From positions 3,728,062 to 3,792,061 of the forward strand of contig CP051231.1 of the NCBI GenBank assembly GCA_017792405.1: a DNA stretch of 64,000 bases, written 5' to 3'. Below the pieces are notes generated by a model that saw only the letters and a list, made by a program, of their open reading frames with translations, was not told the DNA's origin and searched no databases. The stretch comes from Oceanicola sp. Its GTDB lineage: Bacteria > Pseudomonadota > Alphaproteobacteria > Rhodobacterales > Rhodobacteraceae. Positions 52,015 to 58,612 of this stretch are shown here, one piece after another. The first letter of the stretch is position 1, and each line of letters opens with the position of its first letter. The position numbers and the translations under genes were made by a program.

Positions 52015-53757
52015 ATGCGGCGATCCTTAGCCATCGTCAAAGCGATGTTTCTCTCCGTCTTGAGTGTCACTCAAGCCGAGGCACAATCACTTATTACCGC
52101 AGGCCAGTGCGCAATAGTCGTCGCCTCACGACCAGATACTCAGGCCGCTCGGCAGTATATTCACGAGCACGACCTCGGAGATGGTGTTCGGGTTTTCCAA
52201 AGCCGCAACGGCTGGCTAGCGATAAGTGCAGCCACAATCCCAAACACAGGCTCGTCCGCCGTCCTAGCAGACATGAAAGCGAAAGGTGTCCTTCCGAAAG
52301 ATGCGTACTGCTCAACCGGTGAACTCTACGTCCAGGAAGTGGACTGGAGGAACGGTGGCACGACATCTGTGCAGAACACCGGGCTGTGGTCCGAGTTTGA
52401 TGCACGTCCTATGACGCAAACAGAGAAGCGCTTTCTGCAGGCGGCGTTAGCCATGAAGGGCTATTACAGCGGGCTCGCAGACGGCATCTGGGGCAATGGC
52501 AGTCAGCACGCACTAGAACGATACACGGCAGCCGAGTTTGAAGGTGAGAAGCCCTACAATGCGCACGCGGCCTATCTTGCGACCGAGGTCATTGGCACAT
52601 GGCTGGACGAGGGCTGGGAATATCAACACATCGAGTACCTTAACTTCTCGATGATGTTGCCGGTGGATAGCCTTCGTCTGGAAGATGAGGACGGAACCTT
52701 TCAGGAGTGGCATCATTCTACCAAGGACCTGCAGCTCATGTTCAACGACTTGGACACTGTTGGCATGGTGCGAGTGCACCAAGGGCTGGTAGAAGCGCCC
52801 GGCCTGACCGCCGAGCCGTATGCCCTGCGCCGTGACAACACTTGGGTATCGTCCGGGCAGCTCAGTACTGGCACGCTCTACGTTCGCAGTGACCTAATCG
52901 GTGGCACCTGGTCGACCGTTTACGTTTCCGCTGGTCGCTCTCTCCAAGGCGAAGTTGGGTTGATAGCTAGCAGTATTCGTCCCGGGCGGCCCGCGAGTAT
53001 ATTCCCTGAGGAGGACGGTGTGCTCCTGAGCTTCGTGGCCGAACTGGTTGCAATGTTGGAAGGTGAGACTGCGCCGAGTAATCAGACGCCAGATACCGGC
53101 GTTGCCCGATCCGGCACCCCGCCAGGTTCCGACAACCAAGATGTGGGCGGTTCAACCGGTACTGCATTCTTCGTTACAGACGAAGGTGTTGCGATAACAA
53201 ACGCACATGTAGTTGATGGGTGCACGGCCCTCAAACTGGGTGGCGAACCTGCAGAAACCATCGTCGTAAGCTCAGCATTCGACCTCGCGGCTATCCGCTT
53301 GCAGGAGCCGCAACAAACCGTCCCACTCAAGTTCTCGGGGCAGGACGCGGGCCTGAACGCAGACATCACGATTGCGGGCTATCCCCTTCACGGATTGCTC
53401 GGCGGTCTCAACGTCAGCCGTGGCAGTGTATCCTCGCTGAAGGGCATTCAGGGCGATGAGAAGAGCATTCAAATATCTGCGCCCGTCCAACCTGGAAACT
53501 CGGGAGGCCCCGCCATCGACAAGCAAGGTGGTGTGGTCGGGGTCGTCGTGTCCAAGCTAGACACCGTTGCGTTGGCTGATGCCACCGGTGACATCGCGCA
53601 GAACATCAACTTCGCCATTCGCGGGTCGCTAGCTAAGGTCTTCCTGGCCTCCAACGGTATCATTTACTCCGAAACTGAAGGGTCGGACCTTGTCTCACCA
53701 GAGAAGGCCGCCGATCTGCTTCAGGCTTCCACACGTCTTGTCGAGTGCAGCAGGTGA
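52015..53757 (+). CDS. Secreted trypsin-like serine protease with peptidoglycan-binding domain
   Basis: A 580-residue protein. The signal peptide ends VTQAEAQ, followed by an N-terminal domain (residues 25-110). A peptidoglycan-binding motif lies at about residues 134-172 (TEKRFLQAALAMKGYYSGLA with DGIWGNGSQHAL). A linker with SNQTPDTGV follows, then an S1C protease domain: TNAHVVDGC (His398), SSAFDLAAIRL (Asp423), and VQPGNSGGPAID (Ser496). It would act in the periplasm at the cell wall. It is divergent from the TagO-like gene, which also has a peptidoglycan-binding domain, so the two may work together. Confidence 0.82.
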   Translation: MRRSLAIVKAMFLSVLSVTQAEAQSLITAGQCAIVVASRPDTQAARQYIHEHDLGDGVRVFQSRNGWLAISAATIPNTGSSAVLADMKAKGVLPKDAYCSTGELYVQEVDWRNGGTTSVQNTGLWSEFDARPMTQTEKRFLQAALAMKGYYSGLADGIWGNGSQHALERYTAAEFEGEKPYNAHAAYLATEVIGTWLDEGWEYQHIEYLNFSMMLPVDSLRLEDEDGTFQEWHHSTKDLQLMFNDLDTVGMVRVHQGLVEAPGLTAEPYALRRDNTWVSSGQLSTGTLYVRSDLIGGTWSTVYVSAGRSLQGEVGLIASSIRPGRPASIFPEEDGVLLSFVAELVAMLEGETAPSNQTPDTGVARSGTPPGSDNQDVGGSTGTAFFVTDEGVAITNAHVVDGCTALKLGGEPAETIVVSSAFDLAAIRLQEPQQTVPLKFSGQDAGLNADITIAGYPLHGLLGGLNVSRGSVSSLKGIQGDEKSIQISAPVQPGNSGGPAIDKQGGVVGVVVSKLDTVALADATGDIAQNINFAIRGSLAKVFLASNGIIYSETEGSDLVSPEKAADLLQASTRLVECSR

Positions 53758-53831
53758 GTTGCCAGCATGGAGATGTCACGATTAGGGTTCGTTTGCCATT
53801 TGCGTTTAGAAGACGGAGCGTTCGTACACTG

Positions 53832-54233
53832 ATGAAGATCAACCCTATCGCAAATCGATGCGCCCGAGCCCTTTGCCTCACAACGATTGTTGCTTCGCTA
53901 TCAGCGTGTGCGACTACCTATCCGGTGGTTGGGATTGCGGATCGGACCGGAGAGCGTTTCTTTGGAACCGCAACGTCTGTCGCCGGCGGCACGAGCCGAG
54001 TTGAAATGTCCAACGCGCGAGGTGTTCGCTGTACTGGCACTTACAAAGCTACGGTTGTCTATGACTACACGACCGGCGCGACGACCACTGGCACCTTCAA
54101 GTGTTCCGACGGCCGAACCGGGAACTATGTCACCACCGGCACTGCAGTCGGCGGGCAAGGTCAAGGGTTTATAGGTGGCCAACCGTTCACTGTGTACTAC
54201 GGTCAGTTCGCCTCGCACCAACAAGTTCGATAG
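53832..54233 (+). CDS. Small putative lipoprotein
   Basis: A 133-residue protein with a lipobox LSAC in IVASLSACATTYP. After the Cys the chain is rich in Gly and Thr (ATSVAGGTSRVEM, YDYTTGATTTGTFK), a beta-rich composition typical of outer-membrane lipoproteins. ATG 53832 was preferred over an upstream in-frame start because the signal peptide begins here. It lies 74 bp after the protease gene and may be in the same transcript. No family was recognised. Confidence 0.65.
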   Translation: MKINPIANRCARALCLTTIVASLSACATTYPVVGIADRTGERFFGTATSVAGGTSRVEMSNARGVRCTGTYKATVVYDYTTGATTTGTFKCSDGRTGNYVTTGTAVGGQGQGFIGGQPFTVYYGQFASHQQVR

Positions 54234-54302
54234 CCGCGTTGACCTACGTTACAGTGAGATGGCGAACGCTATTCACGCTGAACCGCTGCGAGCAAAGTTC
54301 CC

Positions 54303-54791
54303 TCAGGACGAAGCCAGCACCATGGGCGGATAGGCCGGAAAGCTCCGTAGATCGAACCATGTGAACTGCGTGCCATCCGGGTTCGTCTTGTTACCCCAGC
54401 GCAGGCCCTTCTCCCCGTAGCGGACCAGCCCAGCCCGGAAGGCCCGCAGGTCGATCAGCCACCACTTCTCGATGCCCTCGCCAGAGGCGCTGGCGTGGCC
54501 GTAGAACATCCAGTCGCCCGCCCCGTTGATGATCTTGGCAAGCTCCGTCTCGCCGCCAGAGGGCAGCTTGGAGCGGATGGTGAAGTCGTAGGGATACCGA
54601 TCAGCGTATCCCGGCCTGCGCACCCGAGCGGCTATCCGCATGTCGCGGGCATCGAGCATCAGGAGGTCGGTCGCGTGGCGCTGGTCGAGAAGGTCAGGGG
54701 CTGCTTGGAGAAGGTGTGATCCGACGAGGCTTTTGATCTGGGGAATGTAGCGGTCGGACCACTGCCTGTTGATGTCGTAATGCGCGTTCAT
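54303..54791 (-). CDS. Hypothetical protein, possible PD-(D/E)xK-like nuclease
   Basis: A 162-residue protein. ATDLLMLDARDMRIAARVRR, then YPYDFTIRSKLPSGGETELAKI, then GDWMFYGHASASGEGIEKWWLIDL gives an order of acidic and Lys residues like restriction-type folds, but the residues are not a clear match. Small proteins of this type occur in phages and integrated elements. It is alone on the minus strand 68 bp downstream of the small operon. Function unknown. Confidence 0.55.
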   Translation of the reverse strand: MNAHYDINRQWSDRYIPQIKSLVGSHLLQAAPDLLDQRHATDLLMLDARDMRIAARVRRPGYADRYPYDFTIRSKLPSGGETELAKIINGAGDWMFYGHASASGEGIEKWWLIDLRAFRAGLVRYGEKGLRWGNKTNPDGTQFTWFDLRSFPAYPPMVLASS

Positions 54792-54859
54792 GGCAATGGG
54801 CTTCTGAAATGGAGGGGTGAGACGACGACCCGATGAATGGTGGGCCGTCGCCTAGGGTT

Positions 54860-55093
54860 TCAGTGTGCAGGACCTCGCGGGTCATTGGTGCTTGCTTGGG
54901 TAGCGCGTTCGACTCGTTCTTCGTTTTCAAGAAGCGGAAGGAGATCGTTGAGCAGTCCTTCCGCAAGTTCGAGGGACGCAGAACCAAAGCGTCGAACGGG
55001 GAACATCGCTTCTGCGTTGCAGGTCGTATCCTTTGCGAGGATGTGGTCCTGCAGGATCGCCATTGCGGCGCAGAGTTTCTCGTAGGGACTCAT
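54860..55093 (-). CDS. Hypothetical protein (third gene of small operon)
   Basis: A 77-residue, mostly helical protein (KLCAAMAILQDHILAKDTTC; ELAEGLLNDLLPLLENEERV) with two Cys. No family is recognised. Its start overlaps the preceding gene by 4 bp (ATGA), which supports it being real. It is probably under the same XRE repressor as its two partners. Confidence 0.6.
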   Translation of the reverse strand: MSPYEKLCAAMAILQDHILAKDTTCNAEAMFPVRRFGSASLELAEGLLNDLLPLLENEERVERATQASTNDPRGPAH

Positions 55094-55329
55094 GCCGCAT
55101 CCTTCTCCCTCAATAGCTCAAACAGCCCATTGAAGGCGGAGTTCAGTTCCTCCGACTTGGCAAGGGTTGCGCTAATCACTCCGCACGCTGCATTCCGGCG
55201 GCTGTTTGCGAACTTGTCGCCGAGCGGCAAGGCAGCAAGTTCATCAGCGATCAACTCGACGGCGTCCAAGAGGTTCTTAAGTTCTCCCAGCGTGAAGCTC
55301 ACGCCTTCCAAATCAACGCGAGTAATCAT
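55090..55329 (-). CDS. Hypothetical protein (second gene of small operon)
   Basis: A 79-residue protein starting MITRVDLEGVSFTLGELKNL, with VELIADELAALPLGDKFANS and SEELNSAFNGLFELLREKD. It looks helical and soluble. It overlaps both neighbours by 4 bp. No family is recognised; it may be a small regulatory or anti-phage component, but this is not supported by motif evidence. Confidence 0.6.
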   Translation of the reverse strand: MITRVDLEGVSFTLGELKNLLDAVELIADELAALPLGDKFANSRRNAACGVISATLAKSEELNSAFNGLFELLREKDAA

Positions 55330-55586
55330 GCTCGGCCTCCTTGCGCCGCACGGAATGCTCCCAGGATCAGGCTTCGAGGCGTACCCAACCAGAGCCAGTC
55401 GAGTGACAGACCAGTGTCGTTGGCGAAGTCGAGGAGTTCGGTAGAGAAGGTCAGGCCATCGCCCTGATCTTCGGTCACCCGTGAGGGCGGCTTGGTGCCG
55501 GTCCAAGCGGCAAACTGTGACAAACGTTCTTTGACTCCGGTTGGCAAGCCGACACCGGTCGCGCTGGCGCGTTTTTCAGTGGTCAT
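55326..55586 (-). CDS. Hypothetical protein (first gene of small operon)
   Basis: An 86-residue protein starting MTTEKRASATGVGLPTGV, with FSTELLDFANDTGLSLDWLW, which could be a small DNA- or protein-binding helix region. The ATG at 55586 is closest to the two palindromic operators, and the gene is divergent from the XRE regulator. No family is recognised. Confidence 0.6.
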   Translation of the reverse strand: MTTEKRASATGVGLPTGVKERLSQFAAWTGTKPPSRVTEDQGDGLTFSTELLDFANDTGLSLDWLWLGTPRSLILGAFRAAQGGRA

Positions 55587-55611
55587 TGTCAGGGTCTCCT
55601 GATTGCGGGTA

Positions 55612-55627
55612 TGATCCGTAAGGATCA
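55612..55627. promoter_or_regulatory. Palindromic operator 1 (TGATCC-N4-GGATCA)
   Basis: TGATCCGTAAGGATCA has perfect 6-bp arms and a 4-bp spacer. It lies 25 bp upstream of the first small-operon gene and 37 bp upstream of the XRE regulator. Confidence 0.8.
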
Positions 55628-55638
55628 ATATGCATATG

Positions 55639-55654
55639 TGATCCCTTCGGATCA
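55639..55654. promoter_or_regulatory. Palindromic operator 2 (TGATCC-N4-GGATCA)
   Basis: TGATCCCTTCGGATCA has the same arms as operator 1, with its centre 27 bp away. It ends 9 bp before the XRE start codon and overlaps the likely ribosome-binding region, fitting autoregulation. Confidence 0.8.
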
Positions 55655-55663
55655 AGGGGTAGA

Positions 55664-55897
55664 ATGAACGGCAGGCAAATTCAAGCGGCTCGGGCGTTGA
55701 TCGGATGGTCGCAGGCGCAACTGGCAGAGGCGGCAGACGTCTCGGTTCCAACAGTAAAGCGGGCGGAGGGGGCGGCGAGAGCGAGGGCTTCAGAAGCAGC
55801 ATTGACGGCGATGCAGGAGGCCCTAGAGGCCGCGGGCGTCCAGTTCATCGAAGAGAACGGTGGAGGGGCTGGTGTGCGCCTGAGAGAGCGCTCCTGA
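55664..55897 (+). CDS. XRE-family helix-turn-helix repressor
   Basis: A 77-residue Cro/CI-type protein. The HTH spans about residues 5-35 (ARALIGWSQAQLAEAADVSVPTVKR in two parts), where SQAQLAEAADVS is the first helix pair and VPTVKRAE the recognition helix. The short C-terminus has AALTAMQEALEAAGVQFIEE, likely for dimerization. AAGGGG lies 6 bp before the ATG. Two matched operators upstream and a divergent operon make it a local repressor, probably of a mobile element. Confidence 0.85.
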   Translation: MNGRQIQAARALIGWSQAQLAEAADVSVPTVKRAEGAARARASEAALTAMQEALEAAGVQFIEENGGGAGVRLRERS

Positions 55898-55902
55898 GGC
55901 GA

Positions 55903-56577
55903 TCAGTGGGTGCCCACATCAGAAGACATGGCCGCAGCAGGATCTTCGTCCATGGCCTCGATAAGTCTGTCAGCACCTTCCGCTGCCGCGGCCACGACCA
56001 AAACGGTAACGGCAACAGAAAGAAGGCCGAGAACGAGCCCAATGCCCGCCACGAGGCCATCGCGTTCCGTGAGGCCGACACCGACGACAAACAGTGAGAC
56101 CGCTGGGAACCATCCAGTGAGCGGCAAAGGTACAAACAGGGCAAATGCGATCACAAACATCAGCGCACCTAACGACCGCTCGTACCTCTCACGGAAAAGG
56201 CCACTGGCGCGCGGATGCAGAACTCTCTCAAGCCTGCGCGTAACGGGCCTCAGCCGGAGGAGCGTTCGACGGAGCTTGAGATAATCCAGCCGAATCTCGG
56301 CAATGCGCCTTGGCAAACGGATGTGCGGATAGCCCAGCGCCATCTGCGCAGTCGCAAGGAGAAGCGGCAAGGCCGTAATCAGCGTAGTCGGCGGCGGCAG
56401 AGGCAGAAGTGTGACCAGCGAAAACACAATGATTGACCAGCCAAAGGATCGTTCGCCCAGTGAGGCCAGGAGTTCACCCAATGTCACTGATCCGGCTACG
56501 TTGTGTACGCGAGAGGCACGAAGTATCGGAAGTGAAAGCGATGGCCGCCGTCTTATCTTCCCATCTCTTTCGGACAT
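55903..56577 (-). CDS. ExoD family membrane protein
   Basis: A 224-residue membrane protein starting MSERDGKIRRRPSL. Its features are GELLASLGERSFGWSIIVFS near residue 35, TLLPLPPPTTLITALPLLLA, RRIAEIRLDYLKLRRTLLRL, and FALFVPLPLTGWFPAVSLF. This matches ExoD, which is linked to exopolysaccharide production and alkaline tolerance in rhizobia. ATG 56577 is used rather than a longer in-frame start. It converges with the XRE gene (5-bp gap). The role here is unproven. Confidence 0.82.
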   Translation of the reverse strand: MSERDGKIRRRPSLSLPILRASRVHNVAGSVTLGELLASLGERSFGWSIIVFSLVTLLPLPPPTTLITALPLLLATAQMALGYPHIRLPRRIAEIRLDYLKLRRTLLRLRPVTRRLERVLHPRASGLFRERYERSLGALMFVIAFALFVPLPLTGWFPAVSLFVVGVGLTERDGLVAGIGLVLGLLSVAVTVLVVAAAAEGADRLIEAMDEDPAAAMSSDVGTH

Positions 56578-56763
56578 TTCGATGCCACCTCCCACATTCC
56601 AGACATATCGGGGCTGTGGCAAAGCTTTGCAACGTGGTCACTTAAGCCATCCACCTCCAAGCTGGAGTGGCTCAAGCGCTGTAGCGGTAGCGTGGGTAGG
56701 GCGCGTCCATGTACTTCGATGGTGCCCGAAGTCCTTAGGCAATGGCAGGCATTGCGCCTCTCA

Positions 56764-57165
56764 TCAAGCTTCGTTGGCGCTCTGCCACACACCGACAACT
56801 TCTGACGCCAACGTGAGTGGGTCAAAGGGCTTGGGGATAACCTTAAGACCACCCAGTTCGATGAGGTGCGCCACGTCATCAGGCATAGATTTCGCGGTTA
56901 GAAACACTGTCGGTACATTCTGAAGGCCGGGTTGCCTACGAAGCTCGACAAACGTCTGCTCGCCACTCATTTCTGGCATCATAACGTCGAGCAAGAACAA
57001 GTCGGGTTTAAACCCAGCAGCACGCTCTACCGCCTCCTTGCCACTGGCGCACTGCATGATCTCAAGACCGCCCACGACGGCCAGTGCAACTTCAGCTATC
57101 GCCCTAATGTCGGCGTCGTCATCCACATGCATTACGCGCGGACGACTGCCTCGATCATTGTCCAT
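56764..57165 (-). CDS. Single-domain response regulator
   Basis: A 133-residue receiver: RVMHVDDDADIRAIAE (acidic pair), LFLLDVMMPEMSG with phospho-acceptor Asp60, TVFLTAK, and VIPKPFDPLTLASEV with Lys112. No output domain follows. It closely resembles the receiver at 58212 in the C-terminal KPFDPLTLA part, suggesting a duplicated pair. It lies 1.4 kb from the sensor kinase, so it may be a second target. Its upstream neighbour is the ExoD gene. Confidence 0.85.
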   Translation of the reverse strand: MDNDRGSRPRVMHVDDDADIRAIAEVALAVVGGLEIMQCASGKEAVERAAGFKPDLFLLDVMMPEMSGEQTFVELRRQPGLQNVPTVFLTAKSMPDDVAHLIELGGLKVIPKPFDPLTLASEVVGVWQSANEA

Positions 57166-57483
57166 TTGGTCAATCAGGATCGCGTTACATAGACGACCTG
57201 CTCCTCCGACCTAACTTGGCCTCCACAGTTACTAGCGTAGCACCTAAAGAAGAGAAAATTAAGGCAAATACACGCTCAACGTGCGCCGAGTGGGAGTACA
57301 GCGGAAGCAGACACCCGCAAGACCACTCCCCGCTTGGGCGAAGCGCACAAGGAACGCCAATCGCTTGCCTGGGCCGAAATCGATTTGGCGACAACGAAAA
57401 GGTGATTCACCTGCCTACTTAGACAGGTTGTGCGTGTATCGGCTGTCGCTATCGTGGCGCCCAAGCTGGAGGTGACGCAAGAT
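57166..57483. other. Intergenic region without supported gene
   Basis: About 320 bp between the response regulator and a small ORF. No RNA gene, repeat or credible reading frame was seen. It presumably carries the promoter of the response regulator. Confidence 0.5.
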
Positions 57484-57690
57484 ATGCAAAAGCTGAGCTG
57501 CGAAACTTTTACACAAGTGATGTTCTTGCCGGAGCGACAGCGGCAAGACCTCCTTGAGTTCATCGGCGGCAGCGAGGTGAACGATGCCGAAGTGCAGCGC
57601 CTTGTGCGCAGCATGAACACTAGACGCAAGCCTACTACGTACCCGTGCCCAAGAGACATCGGTCCCGGCGTGACATCGGCGGAAATCTAG
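57484..57690 (+). CDS. Hypothetical small protein
   Basis: A 68-residue ORF starting MQKLSCETFTQVMFLPER, with LLEFIGGSEVNDAEVQRLV. GGAGGTG lies 12-18 bp before the ATG. It overlaps the stop of the convergent ORF at 57687 by 4 bp, a pattern more common in real genes. No family recognised. Confidence 0.35.
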   Translation: MQKLSCETFTQVMFLPERQRQDLLEFIGGSEVNDAEVQRLVRSMNTRRKPTTYPCPRDIGPGVTSAEI

Positions 57691-57851
57691 TCAGGATTGC
57701 AGGCGTTCGCGATCAATTCAGCGGCGACCGGGGACTTTTCCAAGGTACGAGCCCCAGACTCAACATCTGCGTTATCGCCATAAAGCAAGGTCCGCCAATC
57801 CTGAACGGCCATCGCGAATGTGTCGGGCCGCGATAACTTTTTCTTGGTCAT
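57687..57851 (-). CDS. Hypothetical small protein
   Basis: From ATG 57851 a 54-residue protein starts MTKKKLSRPDTFAMAVQDW, ending IANACNPD. AGGAGG is 11 bp upstream, a little far. An alternative start (TTG 57938 or nearby GTG) would add 29 residues and directly follow the previous ORF stop. The gene is a possible tail of the kinase-regulator series. No family recognised. Confidence 0.35.
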   Translation of the reverse strand: MTKKKLSRPDTFAMAVQDWRTLLYGDNADVESGARTLEKSPVAAELIANACNPD

Positions 57852-57938
57852 AGGTACATGCACCTCCTGGCTGCTTTCCCAGCCCCCATGATCCCAGGTA
57901 TCACCCGATACGTTAGGATCATCGAGTCTGTGCACCAA

Positions 57939-58127
57939 TCATACATTGGTATCAGGAGAGCCTGATAAACCGGAAATTTGAGCTACGTTGTCGGGCAACC
58001 CGATGACATCGCGATTGCACGAGGCAGAGCGCGCTCGGGCTTCGTTGATCGCTTTGATGTCACGCAGAAAGTCCCGAAGGCCGACCTTATCGACCACCAT
58101 GCACCAAGGCCCAGAGATGTCCTTCAT
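57939..58127 (-). CDS. Hypothetical small protein downstream of a response regulator
   Basis: A 62-residue ORF starting MKDISGPWCMVVDKVGLRD, with IKAINEARARSASC. GCGAGGAC lies just before the ATG. It lies 84 bp downstream of the 58212 regulator in the same direction and may be cotranscribed. No family recognised. Confidence 0.35.
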   Translation of the reverse strand: MKDISGPWCMVVDKVGLRDFLRDIKAINEARARSASCNRDVIGLPDNVAQISGLSGSPDTNV

Positions 58128-58211
58128 CGCGTCCTCGCATTCGCCCCCATGCCACTGGGCAGCTAAATGGTTAATAAATCGTTAACGCCAAACGAAGGCA
58201 TTCGCTGAGCA

Positions 58212-58586
58212 CTACACGCCAGTGTTGGCGGATAGCGCCTTCACCTCCTCCGCTAGCGTTAAAGGATCGAACGGCTTTGTGATTACCCCAATCGCCCCGA
58301 TGGATTTGAGATGGTTCTCCGACTGGTACTTCGCTGCAGCGGTCATAAAAATGACGGGGATGTCGGCTGTCTCCCGACTTTCGCGCAGGATTTTCAGTAA
58401 GGTCGGCCCGTCCATCTCGGGCATCATCACGTCCAGCAAGATGACGTCTGGCGCGCCGGTCGAGATACTTTCAAGGGCAGCTGCCCCGCTTTCGACGGAT
58501 ACAACGTCGATGTCCGGATCAAGCGCCAAGGCAATCGCGGTGATCTCCCTGATATCTGGCTCGTCGTCGACATGAAGAAGCTTCAT
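58212..58586 (-). CDS. Single-domain response regulator cotranscribed with the sensor kinase
   Basis: A 124-residue receiver: MKLLHVDDEPDIREI, VILLDVMMPEMDG with Asp52, PVIFMTAAAK, and VITKPFDPLTLAEEV with Lys104. No output domain is present, so it probably relays phosphate or acts by protein contact. It follows the hybrid kinase by 26 bp on the same strand, so they are an operon pair. Confidence 0.9.
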   Translation of the reverse strand: MKLLHVDDEPDIREITAIALALDPDIDVVSVESGAAALESISTGAPDVILLDVMMPEMDGPTLLKILRESRETADIPVIFMTAAAKYQSENHLKSIGAIGVITKPFDPLTLAEEVKALSANTGV

Positions 58587-58612
58587 GTTTGGATCCCCCT
58601 CCTTGGCCCGGT

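Noticed and set aside
56655..56667. Inverted repeat CTCCA-AGC-TGGAG near the ExoD gene
   Set aside because: Short stem and no T-tract, so not called a terminator or operator.
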